34,707 nt of DNA from positions 1 through 34,707 of the IMG/VR virus record IMGVR_UViG_3300042292_000453. The stretch is one strand, 5' to 3'. This document shows positions 15,655-23,671 of the stretch, piece by piece. Positions within the stretch are counted from its first letter, which is position 1, and each line of letters opens with the position of its first letter. Source of the stretch: a virus. A model generated the notes under the pieces. It searched no databases, had not been told where the DNA came from, and saw only the letters and a program-made list of their open reading frames with translations. The translations under genes were made by a program, and so were the position numbers.

Positions 15655-15963
15655 GCAAGTTACAGCACAGGCATTACGGTCACGTTCGACGGCGCGGCTG
15701 CCACGGAAGTTACGGGCCTGTCGTGGACGTGGGGCGGCGGATTGCCCAAAGGCCGCAGCGTTGTCTGGACTGACGATGCTGGCTCTGTCAGCGTTCAGAC
15801 GATTGGCGTCGTAAGCACCGCCCCCTATGGAACTCGCGGCACGCTGACGATTGCGGGTGGCGGCATGAACTTGACGTGTACGGCATGCTGCACGTCTGTG
15901 AGTGCGGCGGCTGAACTCAACGGAGTGACGCGCTACACCGTCGAGTTCCAGATCATCCAATAA
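15652..15963 (+). CDS. Second tail-tube-like protein, paralogue of 15259
   Basis: 103 residues from GTG 15652. STGITVTFDGAAATEVTGLSW aligns with the opening of the preceding protein, and GTRGTLTIAGGGMNL with its GATGTLAITGGLSL; both end in a short N-V-R/T beta hairpin (ELNGVTRYTVEFQI versus VNDVIRGSATFRV). The pair looks like a tandem duplication. It may be a minor tube or decoration subunit. A hairpin hides its start codon, suggesting lower or coupled translation. Confidence 0.65.
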   Translation: MASYSTGITVTFDGAAATEVTGLSWTWGGGLPKGRSVVWTDDAGSVSVQTIGVVSTAPYGTRGTLTIAGGGMNLTCTACCTSVSAAAELNGVTRYTVEFQIIQ

Positions 15964-15971
15964 GGCAACCA

Positions 15972-16313
15972 ATGTCACTGACAAGAGAACAAATCGACGC
16001 AGCAGACGACGCCAAGATCATCAAGGTGCAAGCCTTCGGCGGCGAATGCTGCTTGCGGCTGATGAGCGTGGGCGAACGTGATTCCTACGAGATGAAGCTA
16101 GTCGAGGCGGGCGGCAAGGCCATTCCCGACTTTCGCTCTGAGTTGCTGTCGCGGACGCTCTGTGACGAGAAGGGCAACCTAATCTTCCCCGGCGAAGAAG
16201 GTGTCGAAGCCTTGAAGGTTCGCAGCAGCGACCAGATGCACAAACTGTGGCAAGCGGCCATGAAGCACAACGCACTGACTGAGGAGGAGATCAAGAGACT
16301 AGCGGGGGAATAA
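15972..16313 (+). CDS. Tail assembly chaperone, short form (gpG-like)
   Basis: 113 residues, largely helical: TREQIDAADDAKIIKVQAFGGE, then LMSVGERDSYEMKLVEAG and a final LTEEEIKRLAGE. The position between tail tube and tape measure, together with the overlapping -1 frame downstream, is the signature of siphovirus tail chaperones, which coat the tape measure during tail assembly. The last codons GCG GGG GAA TAA contain a G5 run (16304-16308) on which a -1 shift can re-pair. Confidence 0.8.
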   Translation: MSLTREQIDAADDAKIIKVQAFGGECCLRLMSVGERDSYEMKLVEAGGKAIPDFRSELLSRTLCDEKGNLIFPGEEGVEALKVRSSDQMHKLWQAAMKHNALTEEEIKRLAGE

Positions 16314-16618
16314 ACGCCCGTCCGACGTTGCATTTCAAAATGCGTCTGGCGGGCCACCTTCGGATGACGTTGGAACAAATCGACGCAATGGATTCGCGGG
16401 AGTTCAGTCGTTGGATTGCGTACTCCAGGTGGTTCAGCCCGCTCGAAGATTCATGGACGCAGACCGGGATGCTTGCCAGTGCGATGCTGGCCCCGTACTG
16501 CCCGAAGGGCAAGACTCCGACCGCTGGCGATTTCATACCGATCGAAGACAAGGCACCGAAGCACTGGACGCAGATTCACTCGGTGCTTGAGCAGATGAAG
16601 AAGGACTTGGAAGGCTAG
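16307..16618 (+). CDS. Tail chaperone -1 frameshift extension (gpT part)
   Basis: The frame is open from 16283 to 16618 and has no good start of its own: the candidates (TTG 16328, ATG 16340) lack a ribosome site. A -1 slip at GGG (16305-16307) would continue the chaperone as GINARPTLHFKMRLAGHLRM and then TLEQIDAMDSREFSRWIAYS, the motif of the T domain (M-T-x-E-x-x-x-x-M-S-S-R-E) of tail chaperones. The fused product would be 215 residues. The coordinates given cover only the extension from the shift point. Confidence 0.75.
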   Translation, partial: GINARPTLHFKMRLAGHLRMTLEQIDAMDSREFSRWIAYSRWFSPLEDSWTQTGMLASAMLAPYCPKGKTPTAGDFIPIEDKAPKHWTQIHSVLEQMKKDLEG

Positions 16619-16620
16619 GC

Positions 16621-18828
16621 ATGGCAAGCATCGGACTAGGATTCACGCTGTCGGCAAATGCTCAGGGCATGTCCTCGGGCATAAATGCCGGTGTGGTTGA
16701 ACTCCAGAAGCTCGGGTATGCCGCCAAGAAAACCCAGCAAGACGTTTCGACGCTTAAGACGATCGAACTTTCGCGTGTGTTCCTGTCGAGCGTGCAGACA
16801 GTCGCCGGTGCGTTCAACTCGTTCGTGGCTGGCTCTGCCTCTGCTGTGGCATCGGTAGACGATCTCAGCAAGCGCACGGGCGTTTCGACGCAGACGCTTC
16901 AGGCTTACCAGTTCGCGGCCGAACAGTCTGGCGTGAGCGTCGAGACGTTCGGCAAGGGTGTCCAGAAGCTCGGCATCAACTTGGGCGAAGCCCAGACCGG
17001 CAACAAGGGTGCCATCAAGTCATTCGCGGATCTCGGGCTGTCTGTGCAGGAACTTTCCCGGCTGTCGCCAGAGGCTGCCTTCGAGGCTGTCGCGGCGGCG
17101 ATCTCCCAGCTGCCCGGCCCGGCACAGCAAGCGGCGGCGGCCGTCAGCCTGTTCGGCAAGAGCGGTGCGGAACTGGTGCCGGTGTTTGCTGAAGGTGCTG
17201 GCTATCTCGCGGAGATGCGTGCCGAAGCGGAGCGGCTGGGGTTGGTGTTGAGCAAGGACCAGGTGCAAGGGCTGGCAACGCTGGATGACTCAATAGGGAA
17301 AGTCTCTGCCACGTTCAAGGCTTTCCAGGCTCGCGTGACGGCAGAGCTCGCACCGTCGCTGATTGCTGCCGCTGAAAGCGCAGCCACGTTCATTGCAGCA
17401 CTCAACGTTCAGGAGGTGGCAAAGTCTGCCGAGGCGGCGATTGGTGGAGTCGTTGAGGTTACTAAGGCTGCCGCAGATGCGTTTCTGATTATCTTTCAGG
17501 CGACGGCACCGCTGGCGTCTACGATCTTTCCGATCATCGCTGACGCGCTCGGGTTCATTGCAAAGAACCTGCAAGGTGCCGCTCTTGGAGGATTGGCAGC
17601 GGCTGGTTCCTTTGCTGCCTACAGCCTGTCGTGCGTGTCGGCATCAGCCGCAACGGCATTTTTCACGGCAGCCATCACCACGCTGCTTTCTCGCAGTGGC
17701 ATCGGTCTTCTTGTTGTTGTGCTCGGGGCGGCGGCTGGTGCGTTTGCCAACTACGCACTGGCTGGCGATTCCGGTGCCAGTGAAGTTTCTGCTGCCGTAC
17801 AGAAGAACCAAGAGGATTTAAAGAAAGTCGAAGAGGCGATCAACAAGGGCACGGCAGCCGCAAAGAACTTCGCCGCCGAAGCACAGTTGGCGTTCAAGCT
17901 GCCCGCCCAGATCACCAACGAAACGCTGCTGCAAGGCACGGTTGAATCGGCTGCGTCTGCCTTCAAAAAGTTCGCCCAAGACGCTGGCAACCTTGGCTCT
18001 GTCCCGAAGGAACTCACCGACGCATTCGATGCCCTTCAGGTAGACATCGAAAACGCCAACAGTGGCGCAGTCCAAGCGGCGGCAGGGCAGCAACTCATAG
18101 CCCAATCCGCCAACGAAGTGCTGGCAGTCATTGGCAAGATCACAGACGCCCGCAAGGAAGAAGAAGACGCAACCAAGCGTGTGGCAGAAACCTCTGCCAA
18201 GGCGGCCGAAGAGGCACGCAAGCGGGTCCGGGAACTTGTGCAGTCTGGGCTGCCAGAGTCGGAGAAATCCCGCCTGACGCTTTCACAGGATCTGCTGGCG
18301 ATCAATCAGACGATTGCCGACTCAGAGAAGGCACTGGCTGACGCCCGTAAGGCTGGCGATGCCGTGGCGATCCAGCAGGCACAGGAGCGGCTGCTGCTAA
18401 CGCAAGAGACTGCGGCAGCAGCTGCCGCTGCTGCAAAGCAGCAGGACCGTGAACGCAACCTATCGGCCAGAGGCATCGGGCAGCAACTGCTCAAGCCAGC
18501 GCAGACGCTGAAGGATCAACTGGCAGGCGTGCGGGATGCTTTTAAGGCTGGGGAGATTTCCAAGACAGAGGCGGCCAACGCATTCGACAACCTGACCAAG
18601 CGCGGCCTAGACATCCGCAAAGAGATCGCCGCTGATCTTGCCAGGCCGTCGCAGAACGCCTTGCAGGTGTCGGACATCCGCACTCAGGAAGGCGCTTCAC
18701 AGTTTCTGGCAATGGCGACCGGCCGCCAAGACCCCGCCTTGGAGCAGATGCGTTCTCAACTCACTGAACTCCGCGACATCAAGCAGGCAATCAAGGCTGT
18801 GTTCCCGCTCGAAGTGGTGAAGGTGTAG
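16621..18828 (+). CDS. Tape measure protein
   Basis: 735 residues, alanine-rich, with long amphipathic helices. Residues about 80-180 carry VDDLSKRTGVSTQTLQAYQFAAEQSGVS, a motif usual in tail tape measures, and two hydrophobic segments lie at about 310-400 (TAFFTAAITTLLS, IGLLVVVLGAAAGAFANYAL). Residues 500-640 form coiled coil rich in E, A and K. At about 0.15 nm per residue it predicts a tail near 110 nm. It sets tail length and may help DNA injection. No lytic domain is visible. Confidence 0.92.
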   Translation: MASIGLGFTLSANAQGMSSGINAGVVELQKLGYAAKKTQQDVSTLKTIELSRVFLSSVQTVAGAFNSFVAGSASAVASVDDLSKRTGVSTQTLQAYQFAAEQSGVSVETFGKGVQKLGINLGEAQTGNKGAIKSFADLGLSVQELSRLSPEAAFEAVAAAISQLPGPAQQAAAAVSLFGKSGAELVPVFAEGAGYLAEMRAEAERLGLVLSKDQVQGLATLDDSIGKVSATFKAFQARVTAELAPSLIAAAESAATFIAALNVQEVAKSAEAAIGGVVEVTKAAADAFLIIFQATAPLASTIFPIIADALGFIAKNLQGAALGGLAAAGSFAAYSLSCVSASAATAFFTAAITTLLSRSGIGLLVVVLGAAAGAFANYALAGDSGASEVSAAVQKNQEDLKKVEEAINKGTAAAKNFAAEAQLAFKLPAQITNETLLQGTVESAASAFKKFAQDAGNLGSVPKELTDAFDALQVDIENANSGAVQAAAGQQLIAQSANEVLAVIGKITDARKEEEDATKRVAETSAKAAEEARKRVRELVQSGLPESEKSRLTLSQDLLAINQTIADSEKALADARKAGDAVAIQQAQERLLLTQETAAAAAAAAKQQDRERNLSARGIGQQLLKPAQTLKDQLAGVRDAFKAGEISKTEAANAFDNLTKRGLDIRKEIAADLARPSQNALQVSDIRTQEGASQFLAMATGRQDPALEQMRSQLTELRDIKQAIKAVFPLEVVKV

Positions 18829-18830
18829 CA

Positions 18831-19718
18831 ATGGCTGTTCTCTCCTACCGCGAAGTCCTGCCGCGCACGCTGTCGCACAAGTTTGGCGAAGCGCCGACTG
18901 CCGAACTGAAGTACGTCTGCACGCTGGACGGCGCTACGAATACGCAGGACATCATCAACACGGTTGGCATCTTCCACGGTGCTGCACACCCAGAGTTTTC
19001 CTACCTGCTCTGCCTGAACGTGGCGGTAAGTGAAACCGATAAGTTCCACGCGGAAGTCACGTACAGTTTCGAGTCGCCGCAGGAAGGCACGCCGAGTTTC
19101 CAATCAAGCCCGCTGGCCCGTGCCGATATTTGGTCGTTCAGCACAAGCGGGATTTCTGTGCCATGCTTCCGCTACTACAACGGCAGCGGCAACGGTGACA
19201 TCAAGCCGCTCATCAACTCGGCTGGCGACATCCTTGAAGGTGCGCAGGCGATAGAAGGTGAACTGAAACTGTCGATAGCCGGGAACCGCGCCACGTTCCC
19301 GATCGCCAACGCCGTTGCCGTGACGGGGGCGCTGAACTCCGATTCCTTTCTGGGTGCTGCGGCTCATCAGTGGATGTGCCACGGCATCAGCGGCCAGCCA
19401 GCCGTCGAGGTGGTTAACGGCATAGAGGTGAACTTTTGGCAAGTCACTGCGGAACTGTCATTCAAGGCCAGCGGCTACCAGTTGTATCTACCGAACGTCG
19501 GTTGGAACTACGTGAGCGGCAGTTCCAAGAAACGCTGTTATGTGTTTGAGGAAGGCGGCATCGAAAAGATCGCCTCTGCGTCTGTGATGGCGCTTAACGA
19601 CGATGGCAGCATCCGGTTCAACACAGACTTCACCGGCAGCGGTGCGCCAACAATCCTTCCACGCCGCGTGAATCCTGCCGTCGCTTTCGCCACATACTTC
19701 GGCACGCCACCTTTCTAG
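18831..19718 (+). CDS. Tail protein following the tape measure
   Basis: 295 residues, beta-rich with a Cys pair and W/F-rich strands (AAHQWMCHGISGQPAVEVV, VNFWQVTAELSFKA). It starts two bases after the tape measure stop, the usual place of the distal tail (Dit-like) protein, but no Dit signature can be confirmed by eye. Probably part of the tail tip. ATG 18831 lacks a strong ribosome site; coupling from upstream is likely. Confidence 0.65.
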   Translation: MAVLSYREVLPRTLSHKFGEAPTAELKYVCTLDGATNTQDIINTVGIFHGAAHPEFSYLLCLNVAVSETDKFHAEVTYSFESPQEGTPSFQSSPLARADIWSFSTSGISVPCFRYYNGSGNGDIKPLINSAGDILEGAQAIEGELKLSIAGNRATFPIANAVAVTGALNSDSFLGAAAHQWMCHGISGQPAVEVVNGIEVNFWQVTAELSFKASGYQLYLPNVGWNYVSGSSKKRCYVFEEGGIEKIASASVMALNDDGSIRFNTDFTGSGAPTILPRRVNPAVAFATYFGTPPF

Positions 19719-19729
19719 GAGTTTTTCGC

Positions 19730-20098
19730 ATGGCAGACATCAACTACACGATCACCGGCCAGGTGCAAAAGGGTGCGTTGTCGCAGTCGTTTGCGGCATC
19801 GGGCGTCACTGCGGACATTGCCACCGCTGGCGTTCTCAGCGTGACGCTGAACCTTGGAACGGCGGTTACGCAGATCTCTACGGCAACGCTCGGTAGCGTT
19901 GGCCTGGCGTTCGCAAGATCGCTGGCAACGGAGACTACGCACACCGTGAGCTTTGGCCGGTTCTCGGGCGGATCTCTGTACGAAACAGTCCGCTTGAAGG
20001 CAGGCGAGGCTGCCGTGTTGCGGCTGGCAGCCGGTGACTACGCAGCGAGCTCTGCCGTTGCTGGTACTCGGCTAGTGCTCACTGTCTATGAGGATTGA
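19730..20098 (+). CDS. Small tail-module protein, beta-rich
   Basis: 122 residues rich in A, T, G and V with alternating strand pattern and no motif known to me. AGGAG lies before ATG 19730. It is followed after two bases by the next gene. It is likely a virion protein of the tail tip, judged by place and composition. Confidence 0.6.
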   Translation: MADINYTITGQVQKGALSQSFAASGVTADIATAGVLSVTLNLGTAVTQISTATLGSVGLAFARSLATETTHTVSFGRFSGGSLYETVRLKAGEAAVLRLAAGDYAASSAVAGTRLVLTVYED

Positions 20099-20100
20099 CC

Positions 20101-20595
20101 GTGGCACAGAAACCAGACGGCAAATCAGCACGCACTGAGCGGGTGACGTTCACGCGGCCCGCTGCGGAACGGATTGCCAAGGTAGTACGCCAGGTTGAAG
20201 GTGGCGACCGGGACACGCCGGGCATTTACTTCGGCTCGGCACCTGGTGCTGCTGGTGCAAAGACCTTCCGCGTCTGCACCTTCACGGGCGCGTGGGCTAT
20301 TGGCGACACACGCAGCGTCACCTTCAAGAACCAGACAACGACGCCGAACACGGTCAGTGCCAGCAATCTTTTCTGGCCGATCCCTGAAGGCCCACAGCGT
20401 GACTGTGCAATCGCCAAAGAAGGCACGGCGTGGTATCTGCTGGTGCCGCAACTCTACGCTGCCAATGCGGCGACGGCGGCCACGATCACTACCGCTTCGC
20501 TTGAGTTCAAGACGCTGCCCGTGGTGGCGCTGGCAACTTCTAGTACGGCTGTGTTCTCTGTCTCTGTCACCACCTGCTCAACGGCGGCTTCCTGA
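20101..20595 (+). CDS. Tail-module protein, unknown
   Basis: 164 residues from GTG 20101, chosen because AGGA (20091-20094) is well spaced; a TTG at 20095 is less likely. The N-terminus is basic (SARTERVTFTRPAAERIAKVV), then beta-rich with TFKNQTTTPNTVSASNLFWPI. The last 45 residues are low-complexity A/T/S. The protein probably belongs to the tail tip or fibre; function is not recognised. Confidence 0.6.
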   Translation: MAQKPDGKSARTERVTFTRPAAERIAKVVRQVEGGDRDTPGIYFGSAPGAAGAKTFRVCTFTGAWAIGDTRSVTFKNQTTTPNTVSASNLFWPIPEGPQRDCAIAKEGTAWYLLVPQLYAANAATAATITTASLEFKTLPVVALATSSTAVFSVSVTTCSTAAS

Positions 20596-21026
20596 TGGCA
20601 CTCGTAGTAGACGGCGGCGGGCTTGTGAACAAAGGCAGTGCGCTCGGCACAGGGCAGGCGTGCTGCTGCAATAAGTGCTCTGGCCCGTGTGACGAGGAGA
20701 ACCCGTGCGGCGAAGGCTGCACGTGCATACAAGGGCAATGCTTTCCAAATTGTGCCTTGGTGGGCAACGGATGCCCTGAAGGATACGAATGTTGCTCGCA
20801 GTTAGTTGGAGTAGTCAACAATACAGCGGTGCTCGCAAACGTCTGTTTGCCGGTGTATCTAGATGGCCCAGAAGGGCAGTGCTGTTTCAATTTTGGTGCG
20901 AACTGCAATCCAGCTTCTAGGACGTTTGCTGACTGCTTTTGTACGCATCCATATCCATACAACAACGAAACCGTGTGGATTGCTGGCCTGTCGTGCGATG
21001 ATCCTTGCGGCAACCCGTTCCCATGA
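20595..21026 (+). CDS. Cysteine-rich protein, EGF/knottin-like spacing
   Basis: 143 residues with 21 Cys, most in the first 80 residues (CCCNKCSGPC, NPCGEGCTC, GQCFPNC, ECC) and the rest later (GQCCF, DCFC, SCDDPC). The spacing is like disulfide-rich EGF or knottin modules rather than zinc fingers, and there is no signal peptide. In the tail module it may be a tail-tip adhesin stabilised by disulfides or by metal. The start ATG shares a base with the upstream stop (TGATG). Confidence 0.7.
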   Translation: MALVVDGGGLVNKGSALGTGQACCCNKCSGPCDEENPCGEGCTCIQGQCFPNCALVGNGCPEGYECCSQLVGVVNNTAVLANVCLPVYLDGPEGQCCFNFGANCNPASRTFADCFCTHPYPYNNETVWIAGLSCDDPCGNPFP

Positions 21027-21523
21027 TTTCAGGTAACGCCAAATTGTTTGCTGCACGATGTTCCCAGCGTGGCTACACGCTGGACGAAGTGCGCGCCTGC
21101 ATCGTCAGCCAAGACGGCGACCAGATCACGGTTGACGAGACGCACCCGGCGTACCCGCGCGAGCCGAAGCCGGGATTCGTGCCGCCACAAGCAAAGGCGG
21201 CACCGCAACCGCCAGCACCAACCCACGGCCCCGGCGTGGAACTCAAGAAACTACTCAAGCTCATCGGCATCACGGCCACGCCCAACTGCTCCTGCAATGC
21301 CCGTGCCCGCAAGATGGACGAGGAGGAGGCCAAGGAACCCGGCTGGTGCACCGCCCACCTAGACGAGATCGTCGGCTGGCTACGCGAGGAAGCGACGAAG
21401 CGGAAACTGCCGTTCCTTGACGCTGCCGGTAGGGTGCTGGTTCGCCGTGCGATTTCAAACGCCCGCAGGGAGCAGGCCCGTGCCGAGAAAGCCGCCACCG
21501 CCGAAGGCAGCGACGAAGCCTGA
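21023..21523 (+). CDS. Unknown two-part protein of the tail module
   Basis: 166 residues from ATG 21023 (ATGA overlap). The N-terminal part (RGYTLDEVRACIVSQDGD, then DETHPAYP) is followed by a P/A-rich linker and a C-terminal domain with a CSCNARARKMDEEE Cys pair, a Trp-Cys (PGWCTAHLDEIVGWLREEA) and a basic helix. The C-terminal domain resembles one seen in small unassigned phage-related proteins; no function is known to me. Coupled to the cysteine-rich gene, it may act with it. Confidence 0.6.
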   Translation: MISGNAKLFAARCSQRGYTLDEVRACIVSQDGDQITVDETHPAYPREPKPGFVPPQAKAAPQPPAPTHGPGVELKKLLKLIGITATPNCSCNARARKMDEEEAKEPGWCTAHLDEIVGWLREEATKRKLPFLDAAGRVLVRRAISNARREQARAEKAATAEGSDEA

Positions 21524-21668
21524 GTTCGACGCTTCGCCGCTCGACGAAGAAGACGACGCACCCGCTGGCGGCGGCATCCCCGACGATGACGGCATGGTGT
21601 ACCTGCGGCGCTCGAAGCCCAAGCCGAAAGGAAAGCCCCGTGGCAAAGGCAAGACCAAGCCTGCTTGA
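21480..21668 (+). CDS. Short P/K/D-rich protein
   Basis: 62 residues from GTG 21480, behind GGGAGCAGG. Its sequence is low complexity: PRKPPPPKAATKPEFDAS, an acidic centre (DEEDDAPAGGGIPDDDG) and a basic tail (KPKPKGKPRGKGKTKPA). It overlaps the previous gene by 44 nt and the next by 29. Codon usage is reasonable, but such composition makes a spurious frame possible. Confidence 0.4.
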   Translation: MPRKPPPPKAATKPEFDASPLDEEDDAPAGGGIPDDDGMVYLRRSKPKPKGKPRGKGKTKPA

Positions 21669-21894
21669 TGACGTGCTGGCGAAGGCGGCCAACGGCAAGC
21701 CAGGATTCCGCACGTGGTTTGAGCGGTTGCCTGCCGACGCTCAATCGGAACTGTCTGCGGTGCGTGAGTCGTTCGATCCCCGCGTTCATCAGACGCGGGC
21801 GTTCTCTCTGGCAATCATGGAGGCGGCGCAGGAACGCGGCTGGGAAACCGGCGGCGTTCAGGCTGTAATCGCATGGCTAAAAAAGCAACGCTGA
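21640..21894 (+). CDS. Small helical protein, unknown
   Basis: 84 residues from GTG 21640, with AAAGGAAAG ahead. LDDVLAKAANGKPGFRTWFERLPADAQSELSAV is followed by a helix and VQAVIAWLKKQR. The layout looks like a small DNA- or protein-binding helical domain; no family is recognised. Overlaps the phosphoesterase start by 22 nt. Confidence 0.55.
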   Translation: MAKARPSLLDDVLAKAANGKPGFRTWFERLPADAQSELSAVRESFDPRVHQTRAFSLAIMEAAQERGWETGGVQAVIAWLKKQR

Positions 21895-22994
21895 TTGAAG
21901 CCGTCGAGGCTCACGCTGCGAACGCCAGCCAGTTGGCAACCGATGCCGAACTGGCACGGCTTCGCTCCGAGGTGGCATCGTTGAAGGGCCGTTACAAGGC
22001 GGCCCTGTCTGCGATCGACGCCGAGCGTGCGCGGGCTGACTCCATTGCGGGGCTCACCGGCATCCAGGCGACAAAGCGGCCTATGACCAAAAGCGTCAAG
22101 GGTAAGAAGCACGCGGCCACGATGGTGGTGCTGCTCTCCGACATCCACTGCGAAGAGCGGGTAGACCCCGAGACCGTGAACGGGCTGAACGCCTACGATC
22201 TCGACGTGTGCGAACAACGCATGGCCGAACTGCTGGAGCGGTTCGCTGTCCTGCTTGAGCACGAACGCCAGTTGGCTCGTATCGACCGCGTGGTGGTCTG
22301 GTTGGGCGGCGATCTCATCAGTGGGCACATCCACCCCGATACGGCAGAGATGGCCCAACTGGCCCCGCTATCGGCGTGCCGGTTCATTGGCGGCATCATG
22401 CGGAACTTCATTGACCAGGTGGCAGACAACGCCAGCGAAGTGGTGGTGGCAACCAACAGCGGCAACCACGGGCGCACCACGGAGAAGCTGCGCATTGGCA
22501 CGGAGATGGAGCACTCCTTCGAGCAGCACATGTATCTGACGATGGCTGCCGCTGAGGCTAAGAAGAACGTGCGATGGCAGGTAGGGCATGGCTACCTGAA
22601 CTACGTGGACCTTGAAGGGTTCCGCATTCGGTTTCACCACGGGCATGCCGTGAAGTACGGCGGCGGCATTGGCGGCATCACGATCCCTACGAACAAAGCC
22701 ATTAGTGCATGGGATGCGATCGAGCGGGCCGACCTCACCTGCTTCGGCCACTGGCACCAGTTCCAATGGCTGCGCGCCGGTAGGTACGTGGCGAACGGAT
22801 CAGTGATTGGACACAGTGCATACGCTACTCGAATCAAGGCGGCCTACGAGCCACCGTGCCAAGCCTGCATCGTGATCGACCACGGCAGGCACGAAGTCAC
22901 CAAGGCCATGCCTATCTACTGCGACCGGGATCTGCGAAAGGAAAAGGATGAACACACTGGAACTGGAAAACGCCGCACTGCGGAACGCGGTTGA
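21873..22994 (+). CDS. Calcineurin-like metallophosphoesterase
   Basis: 373 residues. A coiled N-terminal part (1-60) precedes the metal-binding motifs of the family: SDIHCEE (D90, H92), GGDLISG (D147), NSGNHGR (N198, H199), HHGHAV (about H255-H258) and GHWHQF (H293/H295). It hydrolyses phosphomonoesters or phosphodiesters using two metals; the substrate is unknown. Phage relatives are often close to nucleic acid metabolism genes, and here it is directly upstream of a nucleotide-modification-associated domain. Confidence 0.88.
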   Translation: MAKKATLIEAVEAHAANASQLATDAELARLRSEVASLKGRYKAALSAIDAERARADSIAGLTGIQATKRPMTKSVKGKKHAATMVVLLSDIHCEERVDPETVNGLNAYDLDVCEQRMAELLERFAVLLEHERQLARIDRVVVWLGGDLISGHIHPDTAEMAQLAPLSACRFIGGIMRNFIDQVADNASEVVVATNSGNHGRTTEKLRIGTEMEHSFEQHMYLTMAAAEAKKNVRWQVGHGYLNYVDLEGFRIRFHHGHAVKYGGGIGGITIPTNKAISAWDAIERADLTCFGHWHQFQWLRAGRYVANGSVIGHSAYATRIKAAYEPPCQACIVIDHGRHEVTKAMPIYCDRDLRKEKDEHTGTGKRRTAERG

Positions 22995-23412
22995 AGAACG
23001 TCTGGCTGGCAGCTGCTGCGAAGGGACAAGGCCGGGATGGAAGGCAGCCACCGAGGCCAGCGCCGCCAAGTACGCCGAACGCCTGAAGGGCGACGGGCTC
23101 CTGGGCGAAGGGCTGCGGCCCGGCTCGGAAGCGTTCGTTTCAGTGCTGGACGAGATAAGAAATCTGCACTTTCGCAAGACGCTCGACTACGGCTGCGATG
23201 AAGATGCCCTCAGCAACATCCGCAACTCGGCAGACGTTATCAACGTGCCTGCCTACGCGGGCTGCGTGCTCCGAATGAGCGACAAGATGCACCGGCTCAG
23301 GAGTTTCTTCCGGCGTGGCGAAGTCGAGTTCGACGGCGTTGAGGACACGCTGCTGGATCTCGCGGCATACGCCGCAATCGCACTGGTGCTGTACCGCGAG
23401 GCCCAACAGTGA
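22948..23412 (+). CDS. Nucleotide modification-associated domain protein (DUF1599-like)
   Basis: 154 residues. After a variable 60-residue start, the core reads VLDEIRNLHFRKTLDYG, then NIRNSADVINVPAYAGCVLRMSDKMHRL and VEDTLLDLAAYAAIALVLY. The E-x3-H-x3-K-x2-DYG, DKxxRL-like and ED-x3-DLAxY residues are those of nucleotide modification-associated domain 1, an all-alpha NTPase-like fold. Family members occur with phage base-modification genes or act as nucleotide pyrophosphatases. Overlaps the phosphoesterase by 47 nt, so the two probably work in the same pathway. Confidence 0.75.
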   Translation: MNTLELENAALRNAVEERLAGSCCEGTRPGWKAATEASAAKYAERLKGDGLLGEGLRPGSEAFVSVLDEIRNLHFRKTLDYGCDEDALSNIRNSADVINVPAYAGCVLRMSDKMHRLRSFFRRGEVEFDGVEDTLLDLAAYAAIALVLYREAQQ

Positions 23413-23603
23413 TGGAAGCCCGCGTGCCGTACAGCGAAGACGAGGCGCAGGAAGCGTGGCTGTGGGTGAACCGCCACGGCCCGAGCAACTCATGGACCGC
23501 GAGCAACGGCACAGCGGCCCGCATGATCGGCAGGCTGCTGGAGGAACGGGAGCGGCTCTTGGTGATGCTTGCAAGCCGTGAGAACATCGCACGACCACAA
23601 TGA
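23412..23603 (+). CDS. Short helical protein ending the late operon
   Basis: 63 residues from ATG 23412, overlapping the upstream stop; the GTG at 23409 is an alternative adding one residue. Acidic N-terminus with Trp-rich WLWVNRHGPSNSW, then a basic helix. No motif recognised. It is the last + strand gene before convergent transcription from the integrase side. Confidence 0.5.
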   Translation: MEARVPYSEDEAQEAWLWVNRHGPSNSWTASNGTAARMIGRLLEERERLLVMLASRENIARPQ

Positions 23604-23620
23604 GCCGGACGGCGGGCGTG

Positions 23621-23657
23621 GCGGCGCGGGGCTTATTCCTTTCCCTCCGCGCCGCCC
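23621..23657. terminator. Strong hairpin between convergent genes
   Basis: A perfect 10-bp G+C stem, GGCGGCGCGG (23621-23630) with CCGCGCCGCC (23648-23657), loop 17 nt. It lies exactly between convergent genes ending at 23603 (+) and 23672 (-). No T run follows on either strand, so termination may not be the classical intrinsic type; position supports a bidirectional stop. Confidence 0.55.
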
Positions 23658-23671
23658 CCGCTGTTCAGCGA

